Source of the DNA: a virus
DNA length: 64,000 nucleotides
IMG/VR virus record: IMGVR_UViG_3300043410_001256
Span: 1-64,000 of that record
Strand: one strand, 5' to 3'
Both the position numbers and the translations under genes were made by a program. This document shows positions 1 through 11,900 of this stretch, piece by piece. The notes beneath the pieces were generated by a model. It was not told where the DNA came from. It saw only the letters and a list, made by a program, of their open reading frames with translations, and ran no database searches. The stretch's first letter is position 1; each line of letters begins with the position of its first letter.

Positions 1-804
1 ATTCCAATTTGGATCAGTCCACCTGCTAGAGTAACACACATGAATGTTATTCAGCGTGTGATTGCCAGTGTGTATGACGAAACTGGACAGCTCGACAAAG
101 ACGTATTTGACAACGGACAACTGTTGATCAAACGTACTGTAACTGTGCTAGGCTACGGCGTTTTGTTAGTTGGCAACAAACTTAAATTGGTAAAACAAAA
201 CCAAGGCGTTAAAAACAATGTGATTGATGCGTCAACTGACATGTATGGTGCAACAGATATTCCATGGCGTAGTCTTGTTAATGAATACGGAACATTGTCC
301 AATGGCACTAGCCAGCTTCGTTTAGAGCTTGCTACTGGTGCAGAACTAATTGGTACAGTAGCATACGATCCCACAGACGACACACAACTGTTGTTTAATG
401 TGCTGGTAGATACTGTTCCTGTAAATACACTGCCTGCGATAAATGCTATCATTGATCCAAACAAGAGCAACGTAATAGATCTGCTGTACAACACCAATGG
501 TACCTACAAGGTTACCAGTGGCACACGCTATCTGATACTTGATGACATAGGTTCTATAACCAACACTGATTTTGCCAAAGCCTGGACTCCAAACGGAATT
601 CCGGTTGTAGCAAAGGCCAATGATATTATACAATACGATGGCAACCGCTGGTTTGTTTCATTTGATAGCAACGGCACAACTGCTAAAAAAGATCAATATG
701 TAACAAACACCAACACTGGTGTGCAGTATCGTTGGGATGGCGATCAATGGGTCAAGAGCTATGAAGGACTTTATCGAGAATCAGCATGGAGAATAATCTT
801 ATAG
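1..804 (+). CDS. Virion structural protein, C-terminal part (5' end outside window)
   Basis: The reading frame is open from the first base of the window, with in-frame codons for IPIWISPPARVTH before the first ATG at 40. No Shine-Dalgarno stands before that ATG, so this is most likely the 3' part of a longer gene. The visible 267 residues end in a region with repeated short patterns (IIQYDGNRWFVSFD, then QYRWDGDQWVKSYEGLY) resembling the small beta modules of phage structural proteins. I do not recognise the family securely; a neck (gp14-like) or baseplate protein is possible. The stop overlaps the start of the NUDIX gene by 19 bp, so the two are probably co-transcribed. That it is a virion part is inferred from composition and neighbourhood only. 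Confidence 0.6.
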   Translation: MPIWISPPARVTHMNVIQRVIASVYDETGQLDKDVFDNGQLLIKRTVTVLGYGVLLVGNKLKLVKQNQGVKNNVIDASTDMYGATDIPWRSLVNEYGTLSNGTSQLRLELATGAELIGTVAYDPTDDTQLLFNVLVDTVPVNTLPAINAIIDPNKSNVIDLLYNTNGTYKVTSGTRYLILDDIGSITNTDFAKAWTPNGIPVVAKANDIIQYDGNRWFVSFDSNGTTAKKDQYVTNTNTGVQYRWDGDQWVKSYEGLYRESAWRIIL

Positions 805-1220
805 AAAGTTGTGGCGCATTAATCTATGCCAGGACCACTCAACGCTATTTGTTCCTGTTGCGCTCAACCAGCAAGTATCGAAACAGTTGGGGTCTAGTAG
901 GTGGCAAGGTTGAACCCGGCGAAACTGTTATTCAAGGACTACACAGAGAAATCCAAGAAGAACTAGGCGGTCAAATTGACAACGCCAAGATACGCCCAAT
1001 TGAAAAATTTACCAGCGAAAACGGAAACTTTTGTTATCACACGTTTGTTATTGTGATTGATGATGAATTTGTGCCAGACCTAAATCATGAACACGACGGC
1101 TACTGCTGGGTACCGTTGGACAAATATCCCAAACCCTTGCATCCAGGTGTTTGGCGAACATTCAAATTTGAAGCTGTAATTAACAAGATCAAAGTAATTG
1201 AAAAATTAGCAAACGCCTAG
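786..1220 (+). CDS. NUDIX hydrolase
   Basis: A 144-residue protein with a complete Nudix box around residues 39-61: GGKVEPGE, then REIQEELGG, matching GX5EX7REUXEEXGU. The RE..EE glutamates that bind the divalent metal are all present. The family hydrolyses nucleoside diphosphates linked to another group, such as oxidised dNTPs, ADP-ribose, NADH or dinucleoside polyphosphates; the substrate cannot be told from sequence. T4 also encodes a Nudix enzyme (NudE), so one in a T4-type phage is expected. The ATG lies inside the end of the preceding gene (19-bp overlap), suggesting translational coupling. The stop overlaps the stop of the convergent minus-strand gene by 15 bp, leaving no room for a separate terminator. 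Confidence 0.92.
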   Translation: MENNLIESCGALIYARTTQRYLFLLRSTSKYRNSWGLVGGKVEPGETVIQGLHREIQEELGGQIDNAKIRPIEKFTSENGNFCYHTFVIVIDDEFVPDLNHEHDGYCWVPLDKYPKPLHPGVWRTFKFEAVINKIKVIEKLANA

Positions 1221-1952
1221 GTCTGCTTCAATTACATATTCATTAAAACTGATTTGTCGGAAGTTTTCTAGTCTGCGCCAGGACGGTGGGCACAGATAGT
1301 TTGGAGTTGATGTGACTCTAACAAACTCAACTTCACTGTACAACGACATTACGTGCTCCATGGCCATTATCCAATAGTCATCGCTGTAGTTGTGATTGGC
1401 AGGTGCGTAGCAGTTTGTGCCTGCATAGATATTGTTGTTGTAGTATTCGCCTGCTGAGTTATCAAACCCTAATAGGTATACTCTTTCATGCCCATCAAAG
1501 CAGGCCAGATATGTTGCAATGGTTCCTGCATTGCTGATAAAGTCTTGAGGTATTAGATAGAACTTGTTTGGATATTGTAGAATTTTATCACTGTTTGCGT
1601 AAACAATGTTTCTATCACAGTATCCACTGTTGGCCACTTCTTGGCACATTTCGTCACCAACTGCAATTAAAAAAGTTGGATTGAAATCTCTATAGATTGC
1701 ATTGCAGCCGTATGTCTGCATACTTTTCGCACCTAACCTTCCGGCTAGATGCGAAAATATAATTTTGGTTGGAAAATTTTCTCTTGAACTACCATTGCCA
1801 ACTACTGTGGCAATTTTACTGATTTGATTGTTTGCGACTGCTGTTGGAACCCACTCAGTCTTGTAAAGCCATTCGCTACCTCTAAGCGCAGCCTCGGTGG
1901 TGATACGCTCACCACCGTAGTTGGTGCGATAGATTTTCTGTAGCTTTTGCAT
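1206..1952 (-). CDS. Hypothetical protein, Rossmann-like, possibly DUF115/sialyltransferase-like
   Basis: A 248-residue protein. An N-terminal glycine motif (VVGNGSSRENF, about residues 50-60) is followed by TYGCNAIYRDFNPTFLIAVGD. This resembles the GNGPSL...D layout of MptE/DUF115 and Cst-II-type proteins that bind nucleotide or nucleotide-sugar. Later motifs are YLLGFD, NNIYAGTNCYAP and a C-terminal aromatic-rich part. I cannot prove a family. If the analogy holds it might transfer or process a sugar, and its place at the downstream end of the fibre cluster would suit modification of a fibre or of cell-surface glycan; that is inference. It starts 4 bp after the stop of the next gene upstream on the same strand, so it is probably the last gene of the fibre operon. 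Confidence 0.75.
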   Translation of the reverse strand: MQKLQKIYRTNYGGERITTEAALRGSEWLYKTEWVPTAVANNQISKIATVVGNGSSRENFPTKIIFSHLAGRLGAKSMQTYGCNAIYRDFNPTFLIAVGDEMCQEVANSGYCDRNIVYANSDKILQYPNKFYLIPQDFISNAGTIATYLACFDGHERVYLLGFDNSAGEYYNNNIYAGTNCYAPANHNYSDDYWIMAMEHVMSLYSEVEFVRVTSTPNYLCPPSWRRLENFRQISFNEYVIEADLGVC

Positions 1953-1955
1953 CCA

Positions 1956-2294
1956 TTATACGCCAAATATCAACGCGGCTGAGTCGACGTAACTCTTTGG
2001 TACAATAGAGTTCGCTGTAAAGTTTGATGCTGGTGCAACAGTGTAGGTTAGTGTACCACTGATGTTCAAATCTTGAACAGTCATGCTACCAGTGAAAGTA
2101 GGACTAGTCAAAGTTTTGTTAGTCAGAGTCTGTGTAGCTGTTCTTGTCACAATCTCAGCAACGCCACCGGCAGTAGAGCCGTCGTGGACAATTAGAGTTT
2201 GTTTTGTTGTGTCAAGGGTTACCTCGCCAACCGCACCAGTGAATGTGCTGTGTTGTACTGTAGTACCTCTACGAAATTGTACTTGTGCGGCCAT
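1956..2294 (-). CDS. Small fibre protein with Mtd-like N-terminal domain
   Basis: A 112-residue protein. Residues 1-50 (QVQFRRGTT, then FTGAVGEVTLDTTK and LIVHDGSTAGG) match the N-terminal domain of the major tropism determinant family, a small beta module found at the start of many phage adhesins. A TQTLTNKTLTSPTFTG stretch follows, then a C-terminal SIVPKSYVDSAALIFGV. The protein at 20805-21176 has the same three-part plan and the same ending pattern (SI.PKSY.DS....FGV), so the two are paralogues. There is no variable C-type lectin domain. It is probably a short fibre or adaptor. It lies one base after the 185-residue fibre gene and is likely co-transcribed with it. Confidence 0.8.
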   Translation of the reverse strand: MAAQVQFRRGTTVQHSTFTGAVGEVTLDTTKQTLIVHDGSTAGGVAEIVTRTATQTLTNKTLTSPTFTGSMTVQDLNISGTLTYTVAPASNFTANSIVPKSYVDSAALIFGV

Positions 2295-2295
2295 T

Positions 2296-2853
2296 TTATG
2301 CTATGCTCCCGTAATCTTGTTGGTAAGTAAGTGGCTGTGTGATTAATCCGTAATCAGCCGAGAAATTATTTGTGGTAACCGGTGCGCCATTAATGGTAAC
2401 AGCACCCTTGAAATCCCAGTTGTCTGGGCTTACCCATTGACCATCATAGATACTGATGTTACCGTATGTACCATTGGTACCAATGAAAATACCGCCGCCT
2501 CGTGCCTGTGTGGAACTTGCCGCGTTATTTGCAAGTGTGATGTTCTTGTCATTGGTTACGATTTCGTTTGTGCCAACCGCAGTAGTGTTACCAGCAACGT
2601 AAATGTTGCCGATAACATAAACATCGCTTAGAGCACTGACCAAGCCTCCAACGTTCAAACGTCCTACAACACCTGCTCCGCCTGTAACAACAAGAGCACC
2701 AGTTGTTGGGCTCAAGCTGCTCGCGCCAGCGATTGTAACGTTAGAAATTTGGGTAGCTTGACGTGTCCAAGTACCATAGGTGGAATTGTAGGTATACAGA
2801 ATATTATTAACTGTTGCCTGTTGTCCATTAACTGGTGATGATGGAAATGCCAT
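2296..2853 (-). CDS. Tail-fibre-like protein with TTGAL repeat
   Basis: A 185-residue protein beginning MAFPSSPVNGQQATVNN, a start common in phage fibre and fibre-tip proteins (a VNG..A..N..LY.Y...GTW.R module that ties to a baseplate or another fibre). Residues about 50-75 carry one copy of the TTGALVVTGGAGVVGRLNVGG unit that builds the giant neighbour, followed by a GNIYVAGNTT beta strand run. The function is presumably structural, in the distal adhesin apparatus. A late promoter (CATAAATA on the minus strand, 2881-2888) sits 28 bp upstream, so it can be expressed apart from the giant gene. Nothing enzymatic is visible. Confidence 0.8.
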   Translation of the reverse strand: MAFPSSPVNGQQATVNNILYTYNSTYGTWTRQATQISNVTIAGASSLSPTTGALVVTGGAGVVGRLNVGGLVSALSDVYVIGNIYVAGNTTAVGTNEIVTNDKNITLANNAASSTQARGGGIFIGTNGTYGNISIYDGQWVSPDNWDFKGAVTINGAPVTTNNFSADYGLITQPLTYQQDYGSIA

Positions 2854-2880
2854 TTTTACCGTACCTTTTTCTTGTCAAAG

Positions 2881-2888
2881 TATTTATG
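2881..2888 (-). promoter_or_regulatory. Late promoter (CATAAATA)
   Basis: The minus strand reads CATAAATA, one base from the T4 late consensus TATAAATA that gp55 recognises. It lies 28 bp before the ATG of the 185-residue fibre gene and just after the stop of the giant fibre gene. Confidence 0.7.
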
Positions 2889-2900
2889 CCAAACTCAAAA

Positions 2901-5900
2901 TTACCATCCATACAACGGTGCGCGAGCCCACAGATTGTTTGCATAGCAGATGTATACAAACTCGTTATCGTAGGCAATTTCGCCTTTTAGCCCGGTGCTT
3001 GTTGCGGTCCCTGGGACAGTTGGGTTAGTAATACGGAAACGCTCCACTTTTAGGGTACCTGTAGTTTTGTCAAACGCAAAGTTAATATTTGCCCCAAAAG
3101 TGCCGTTATCGTTCCACTGTACTTCCCCGTTATCCCCGCCAATATCGCGGCTTGGTAATATTGCTCTTAGCGGTGTGCTAAACAAATCTAGCCAGTATTC
3201 GCTTGTACCATCATTTACATAACGGTACAGAATATCTGTGCCAGTTTGATACCACATGTCTCCGTTTACAGGACTATCCGGTGGAGTAGCACTGGTTATA
3301 GTACGTAGTCCGCCGCCAGCATAATTGATATACCCTGGCACTGTTAGATTGCCTGCAACAGTAAAGTCTTGGAATGTGATATTAGGAGTTAACCCAATAC
3401 TGATTGTGTTGCCCAAAACAGTTGTTTGAATCTGGTTTGGAACACCAACCACAAACAAGGTTGATCCACCGTTAACACTGCCTGTGCCAACATTGCCACT
3501 TAACCCAACTGTTGTGCTGACAGAGTTTGTGGTTACATTGGTAATACGCCCTTTGTCGTCAACACTAATAGTTGGAATGCTTGTTGCACTACCATATGTG
3601 CCTGCACCAACGCCTGTGGTTGTTAGGCTTACACCTAAGTTAAATCCATTGGTTGTGTTAGCAATAATGTCAGCAGTATTAGCAATGGTTGTAGTTACAA
3701 ACGGAACGCCATTTGCATAATAGTAGTTGTCGCTGATGAAACCATTTGCAATTACATTGTTGCCGTAGATGTTACCAACGGTCTGGAAGTCGCCTAGGCC
3801 ATCAAAGTCCTGAGTAACGTTTGCAATAGTTGCACCACTTACGTCAACCCAGTGTGTGCTTGTACCATCATTGATGTATTGATACAAGACGTCAGTGTCT
3901 TGCTTATACCACTGATCACCAATGGTTGGATTTGCAGGTGCTGTGATGCTAGTTGTCTTGCGAATGCTTCCGCCTGATATATCACCAGACACTATTACAT
4001 TACCAAATGTAGCTTCGCCAATTACACCAATGCTTAGTAATGTTGGCAATGCACCATTGTTGATTGTTAGTCCGGCAATGGTTGCAGTTGTACCAGTAGC
4101 ATTAATGTTTCCGTTTAGTACTGTTAGTCCAGCCGCAGTAAAGTAATTTCCACCAATAGTAGCATTGCCTGTAACAGACAAGTTACCGCCTACAACAGCA
4201 TCGCTGGATAGTGATAGTGTTGCGCCAGCAATGCTGGTGTTAGAAATGATTATTTGTGCAGTTAGGGTGTCAGCAAATGTTCCACTTCCGGTAGCATTAA
4301 CATTACCTGTGATGCCAACGCCGCCAATGACTTGTACTGCGCCAGTCACTGGGCTGGTGCTTAGTGTACCACTTACAAACTGTATGTCGTAACCAAGTTG
4401 AGCATTTGCCAATGTTAAATCTGCAACAGTTGCACTGGTGTAGTCAACCCAGATGTTCTTTGTGCCATCTGTGATGTATTGGTAATAGATATCTGTGTCA
4501 GTTTTGTACCAAACATCACCAACCACCGGATTTGCTGGTGCAGTTGATTGAGCGTACTTGCGTAGGCCTCCACCTGTGATGTTGCCAGTTACTGCTAGAT
4601 CTGCGCCAATTGTTACTGCACCAACAACATCCAAACTTGCAAGACTACCAAAACCGCCATTAATGATTTCTAGCCCACCAATCTTGGCATAGGTACCTGT
4701 TGCAATAACATTGCCATTGCTTGTGGTTAATCCGTATGCAGAAATATTGCCTGCTGTTACACTTAATCCACCTGCGGAGAAATAAGAACCAGATGCTGTT
4801 AGGTTTCCGCCAGCAGTAGTAATGCCCTGGCTGGCAATGTAACCAGCCACATTAGAGTTGCTGTAGAATCCTTGATAGTAACCATCTAAGATACTTGTAT
4901 TGTTTGCGTAAGTAAATGCTGTGGCTGTTATAACACCAGTGGAGTTTACTCCTGTGGCATTAACTGTACCAGTGGAGTTTACTCCTGTGGCATTAACTGT
5001 ACCAGTGGATAGATTACCTAAACTTGCATTACCTGCTACATTTAGATCGCCTGTAATACCTGCACCACCAGCAATGGTCAATGCACCTGTTGTAGAATTA
5101 ACACTTGGTGTGCCGCTGGTAATAGAAATGTCACTTACGGTTTGAGCAGACTGTGTTACGTTGGCAACTGTTGGGCTAACCATGTCAACCCAATATGTAC
5201 CAGTTCCATCATTGATGTATTCGTAGTAAACGTCCGTATCTTGCTTGTACCAAATGTCACCAACAGTTGGATTAGCGGGGGCACTAACACTTGTGGTCTT
5301 GCGAATACCGCCGCCTGTGATATTTCCAGTTACTGCCAGATCACCACCAATTGTTGCCGAGCCTAACACACCAATGCTTGGCAATGCTGGTAGTGCGCCG
5401 TTATTAATTACCAATCCACCAATTGTGGCTGTGGTACCTGTGGCAACAATGTTTCCGTTGTTTACAGTAACACCGGCAGCTGAGAAGTATGTGCCACTGG
5501 CTGTGATATTACCTGTTACAGCTACATTACCAGTAACACTCAAATCTCCAGTTGAGGCAGCACTTGAAATGCTTAGACTTGCACCAGTTATACTTGTATT
5601 TGATACTAGTCCTTGTGCAGTTAATATGTCAGCAAATGTACCTTGCCCTGTTGCATTGATGTTTCCAGTTATACCAACGCCGCCAATGACTTGTACCGCA
5701 CCAGACTGAGGATCTGTGCTTAGTGTGCCACTAACAAACTGTACATCATATCCGTACTGTGCATTAGCCGCAGTAATATTAGCAACTGCGGCACTGGTAA
5801 AGTCTACCCAATATGTACTGCTACCATCTGTGATATATTGATAGTAGATATCTGTGTCTGTTTTATACCAAACGTCACCAACAACAGGAGTAGCAGGAGC

Positions 5901-8900
5901 ATTTGGTTGTGCGTATTTGCGTAGGCCTCCACCAGTGATGTTTCCTGTTACTGCTAAGTCCCCGCCAACTGTGGCTGATCCAATAACGCCAAGACTTGCA
6001 AGATTACCAAAACCACCATTGACAATTTCAAGTCCACCAATTTGTGCATAGCTGCCTGTGGCAATCACGTTGCCGTTTGCTACTGTAAATCCATAGCCAT
6101 TGATATTACCAATGGTAACATTTCCTGCTAGTGCGCTGATACCACCTGCAGAGAAATAAGAACCAGTTGCAGTTAGGTTGCCACCGTCTGTGCCAATGCC
6201 TTGTGCAGTTAGGTAGTCTGCTACGTTTGCATTTGAATATGTGCCTTCGTTTCCAGTTAGGATGCTTACACCATTTGGATATGTAAACGATGTTCCAGTG
6301 ACCACAGATTGAGAATGTACAGAACTAGCATTGATTGTACCAGTGTCTAAATTACCTAATGTTGCGTTGCCTGCAACTGCAATGGATTCTCCAATGTTTA
6401 CATTGCCTGTGATACCTGCACCGCCTGCAATACGCAAGGCGCCAGTGCTGGTATCAGTGCTGTTTGTACCACTAGTGATGTAAATGTCTGTAACTGTTTG
6501 TGCGCTTTGTGTTACATTAGCAACCGTTGCGCTGGTGTAGTCAACCCAGAAACTGCTGGTTCCATCGCTTATGTACTGATAATAGACGTCAGTGTCAGTC
6601 TTGTACCAAATGTCTCCTTGTACTGGATTTGCTGGTGCGTTTATCTGTGCGTACTTGCGTAAGCCGCCTCCAGTAATATTTCCAGTAACTGCTAGGTCCC
6701 CGCCAATTGTGGCTGATCCTGTAACACCTAAACTTGCAATGGCAGCAAATCCACCGTTTTCAATTACCAATCCACCAATCTCAGCACGAGTGCCTGTGGC
6801 AATCAAATTACCATTTAGAGCTGTTAATCCTGCCGCACTAAAATATGCACCAGTTGCAACCAAGTTTCCGTTATTGGTTGTGAATCCGTAACCTGCAATG
6901 TTACCAACTGCAACATTACCAACGGATAATGTACCACCAATGGTTGCATTGTTAGTTACTGCCAGCGTACTTGCTTGAATATTATTATTAGCAGTTAGAT
7001 TGTTTACAAGAACGTTACCACCAATATCGACGTTGCCTGCTGTATAGATATCACCGGTGATACCAGCCCCGCCGCTAATTGTCAGGGCACCAGTGGTTGG
7101 ACTTGTACTTTGTGTTCCGCTGACAACTTGCAAGTCTGTAAGTTGTTGTTGCGCTTGTACGCTGGCATTACTTACAGTTGGACCAGTGTAGTCGATCCAA
7201 TAATTATTTGTACCATCATTGACGTATGTGTAATATACATCAGTGTCAGTCTTGTACCAAATATCGCCAAGAACAGGATTTGCTGGCGCACTGGATTGAG
7301 CGTATTTACGCAGTCCGCCACCTGTGATATTGCCAGTTACTGATAGGTCACCACCAATTGTGGCTGTACCTACAACTCCTAAGGTTGGTAAACTTGGCAA
7401 TGATCCGTTTGTGATTACCAAGCCGCCAATTGTAGCTGATGTACCTGAAGCAGTGATATTGCCATTCAGAACTGTTAGTCCAGCAGCAGAAAGATATGTA
7501 CCAGATGCAGAAACGTTTCCACCAACGGATAAATCGTGACTAGATAGGTATGCAATTACATTAGCATCTGAATATGTGCCTTGGTAGTATCCATCTAGGA
7601 TACTTGCGCCATTTGCGTATGTGAACAGTCCTGCACTAACGGTACCGGCAGCAATATTACCTGCATTGATGTTGCCACTTACACCTGCACCACCTTGTAC
7701 TACCAATGCACCGGTTGAAGTACCGGTACTTGCGGTGCCAGAAACAATTTGTAGGTCCTGTAAACTCTGAGGGCTTGTAGGACTTGCATTGCTTACAGTT
7801 GCACTTGAGTAGTCAATCCAGTAGCTGTTTGTGCCATCGTTAATGTACTGATAGTATACGTCTGTATCTGTCTTGTACCAAACATCACCTACAATTGGAT
7901 TTGCAGGGGCGGAAATTTGAGCATACTTACGTAGTCCACCGCCTGTGATGTTTCCTGTTACCTCTAGGTCGCCGCCGATGGTTGCAGATCCAACCACGCC
8001 CAGTGTTGGTAAACTTGGCAACGATCCATTGTTAATTGTTAGCCCTGCAATGGTTGCAGTTGTACCAGTTGTGGTTAAGTTACCAGCATTAACTGTTAGC
8101 CCGCCTGCGGAGAAATATGTACCGCTGGATATCAAATTACCAGCTGGTGTAGTAATACCTTGTGCAGACAAGTATCCAATAACGTTAGCGTTTGAGTATG
8201 TGCCTTCGTTGCCTGCTAGAATACTTACACCATTTGCATAGGTAAACAAACTGGCGCTGATATTGGTTGCAGATACATTACCTGCATTGATGTTGCCACT
8301 TACGCCAACACCGCCTGCTACAACGATTGCGCCTGTGCTGGTATTAGTACTAGCAGTTCCACCAACCACTGCTAGGTCTTGTATGCTTTGCAAACTGGTT
8401 GGACTTGCGTTGCTTACAGTTGCGCCTACATAGTCAATCCAGTATTTGTTTGTGCCGTCATTGATGTATGTGTAGTATACGTCAGTGTCTGTTTTGTACC
8501 AAACGTCACCAACGATTGGATTTGCTGGTGCATTGATTTGAGCATACTTACGTACACCACCTGCATCAATATTACCAGTGATTGTAACGTCACCACCAAC
8601 TGTGAGTGCGCCAGCAATGTCTGCACGTGCAATGGTTGCAATACCAGTTGATATGTTACCAGCAACAAGATTTGCTGTGACTGCAAGAGTTGTTGTTTGG
8701 ACATTCAAGTTAGCAGTCAAATTGTTGACTGTAACATTAGAACCAAAGTTGGCCAGTCCTGATGTGAATATGTCGCCAGTAATACCAAGTCCACCAGCAA
8801 TGGTTACTGCACCAGTGGTTGGGTCGGTGCTTGGAGTACCAGATGTAAATTGATAATCTGTTGCTGTGCCAGAAGTTACGGCTGCGTTTGATACAGTTGG

Positions 8901-11900
8901 GCCAACATAGTCCACCCAAACATTATTTGCACCATCATTGATGTATTGATACAATACATCTGTGTCTGTTTTATACCACAGGTCGCCCACAACTGGATTA
9001 ACAGGTGCAGTTAAACTTGTGGTCTTGCGTACACCGCCACCAACAATATTTCCTGTAGAAGTAATATCACCTGTTGTGATTGATCCAGCAAGGTAAGCCG
9101 CAACGTTGACATTGCTGTATGTTCCAGTAATACCAGATGCAAGACTTACACCATTTGCAAAATAGAAATGATCAGACTGAATATTGGTTGAAACAAATGT
9201 TGTTGCATTGATATTGTTAGCGTTGATATTTCCGCTAACACCTAGTCCGCCAACCACAGTCAACGCACCAGTTAAATTGTTTGTACTTTCTGTGCCGCTG
9301 GCAATCTGGAAGTCTTGGTTCGTGCCAGCAGTGGTTGCGGCGTTAGAAACTGTCGCACCCACATAGTCAATCCAATATTGGCTAGTGCCATCGTTGACGT
9401 ATGTATAGTATACATCTGTATCTGTTTTATACCAAACATCACCTGCTGTTGGATTTGCAGGAGCACTTACTTGTGCATATTTGCGAATGCCAGGAGCATC
9501 AATGCTTGTGGTTACATTTAGAGTTGGTACGGTTAATGTACCACTCAAATTCAGTGTTGTAAAGTTTGCTGTGGTTGCAACAACTTTGGTAAAGTTTGCA
9601 TTGCTACCTGTGACGTTGCCGGTAACATTTACATGTTGACCAATGCTTAGAGTTTTGGCAATACTGGTGTTACCTGCTGTATCAACTTTTAGAGCATCTG
9701 CTTGTACTGTGGTTCCAACTGAATTCTTGATGCCAATGCTGAATGTGTTGGCATTGATGCCCAATGGTGTTGCACCAATTAACTCGCTGTTCAGCGCATC
9801 AATTGTAAATCCGCCGCCTGGTGCGCTGGTCTTGATTCCTAATACATTGTCTGCGGCATCGCTGGAACGGACTTGTACTGTGTAGTTTGCTGTGCCTGGA
9901 CCATGGATGATTACATTGCCATAGCTGTCAATACCATCTGCTACGTTTAGATAACCTGCGGTTACTGCGGTACATGCTGTGAAGGTGCCATCAATGGTGA
10001 AGTCACCAGTGGTGTTGATGTCGCCTGTGATACCTACGCCACCAACAACAACCAATGCACCTGTGTTTGGATCTGTGCTCAGTGTACCGCTGGCAATGGT
10101 AAAGTCTTGATTTACGCTGTTGTCAACTGCGGCATTAGAAACAGTCGCACCTACATAGTCAATCCAGTAGCTGTTTGTGCCATCGTTTACATAGGTATAG
10201 TATACGTCTGTGTCTGTCTTGTACCAAACATCGCCTGGTACAGCGTTTGTAGGTTTGCTAATTTGAGCATACTTACGTAGGCCGCCGCCCGTGACGTTGC
10301 CGGTTACATTTAGGTTACCAGTTACGTCTACATTGGCACCAAATGTTGCAGCCCCAATCACTCCCAGTGTTGGCAGACTTGGCAAGCCACCGTTGTTGAT
10401 AACCAGTCCACCAATTGTGGCTGTGGTGCCTGTAGCAACCAGGTTACCGTTTGTTACGCTGATGCCAGCGGCAGAGAAGTAGTTGCCAGCACTGGTAATG
10501 TTGCCACTTGCAGTTAATTTGTTTACATTGGTATCACTTAATACTTGTAGAGTATTGGTTTGTAAATTATTGTTTGCTGTAATGTTGCCAGCACGTAGGT
10601 TGCCACCAAAGTCAGCAATACCTGTTGTGTAGATATTGCCAATTAAGCCAATACCACCCTGTACTCGAATAGCGCCTGTGGTTGCGCTTGTGCTTTGTGT
10701 GTCTGTGGTAACAACTATGTCGTAGGCAATTTGGTCGCCGGTGGTGCGAGCATTAGAAACAGTAGCGCCAGCTACGTCGATCCAATAATTGCTTGCACCA
10801 TCATTGATGTACTGATACAGAGTATCAGTGTCTTGCTTGTACCATTGATCACCCACAACAGGATTTGCTGGAGCACTAATGCTAGTGGTCTTACGGATAC
10901 CACCACCTGTGACATTGCCTGTTACAGTTAGATCGCCTCCAACTGTGGCTGCGCCTAGTACACCCAATGTTGGTAGACTTGGCAAGGATCCGTTTGTAAT
11001 AACCAAGCCACTAATGGTAGCTGTTGTACCAGTTGTGGTGATATTACCATTATTAACAGTTAAACCTGCGGCTGAGAAATATGATCCACTGGCTGTGATA
11101 TTGCCAGTTGTGGTAATTCCTGTAGAAGTGACTGTGATGCCATTTGCTGCCAGATATGACAGCACATTGGCATTGGAGTATGTCCCTTCATTGCCTGCTA
11201 GAATGCTTACACCATTTGCGTATGTAAACAATCCAGCACTGATATTGGTTGCAGATATGTTGCCTGCGTTTATGTTTCCACTTACACCTGCGCCACCTGT
11301 AACAATCAACGCACCAGTTGTTGTACTGGTACTTGGAGTACCGCTGACAATAGTCAAGTCTTGTAAGCTCTGAGGCTGTGTTGGACTTGCATTGCTTACA
11401 GTTGCACTAGTATAGTCAACCCAGATGTTCTTGGTGCCATCAGTAATGTATTGGTAGAATACGTCTGTATCAGTTTTGTACCAAACGTCACCAACGATTG
11501 GATTAGCGGGTGCTGACACTTGAGCATACTTACGCAAGCCGCCACCTGTTACATTGCCAGTGATGTTGACGTTACCAGTTACATCAATGTTTGCACCAAA
11601 AGTAGCCAATCCCGTTACACCCAGAGTTGGCAATGTTGGTAGCGCACCATTTGTGATCTGTAGTCCTGCAATGGTGGCTGAAGTTCCTGTGGTAACAAGG
11701 TTACCATCAGTCATGCTCAAACCGGCGGCAGAGAAGTATGTACCAGTGCTGGTAATGTTACCAATTGCAGTTAATTTGTTTACATTGGTATCACCAATTA
11801 CTTGCAGTGTATTGGTTTGTAAATTATTGTTTGCTGTGATATTACCAGCACGTAGATTGCCGCCAAAGTCAGCTATACCTGTGGTATAGATATTACCAAT

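Noticed and set aside
40-804. A complete gene starting at ATG 40
   Set aside because: The frame is open to base 1 and no ribosome-binding site precedes the ATG, so a 5'-truncated gene is more likely.
1956-2294. Diversity-generating retroelement suggested by the Mtd-like domain
   Set aside because: No reverse transcriptase, no template/variable repeat pair and no C-type lectin domain is present in the window; only the small N-terminal domain is shared with Mtd.
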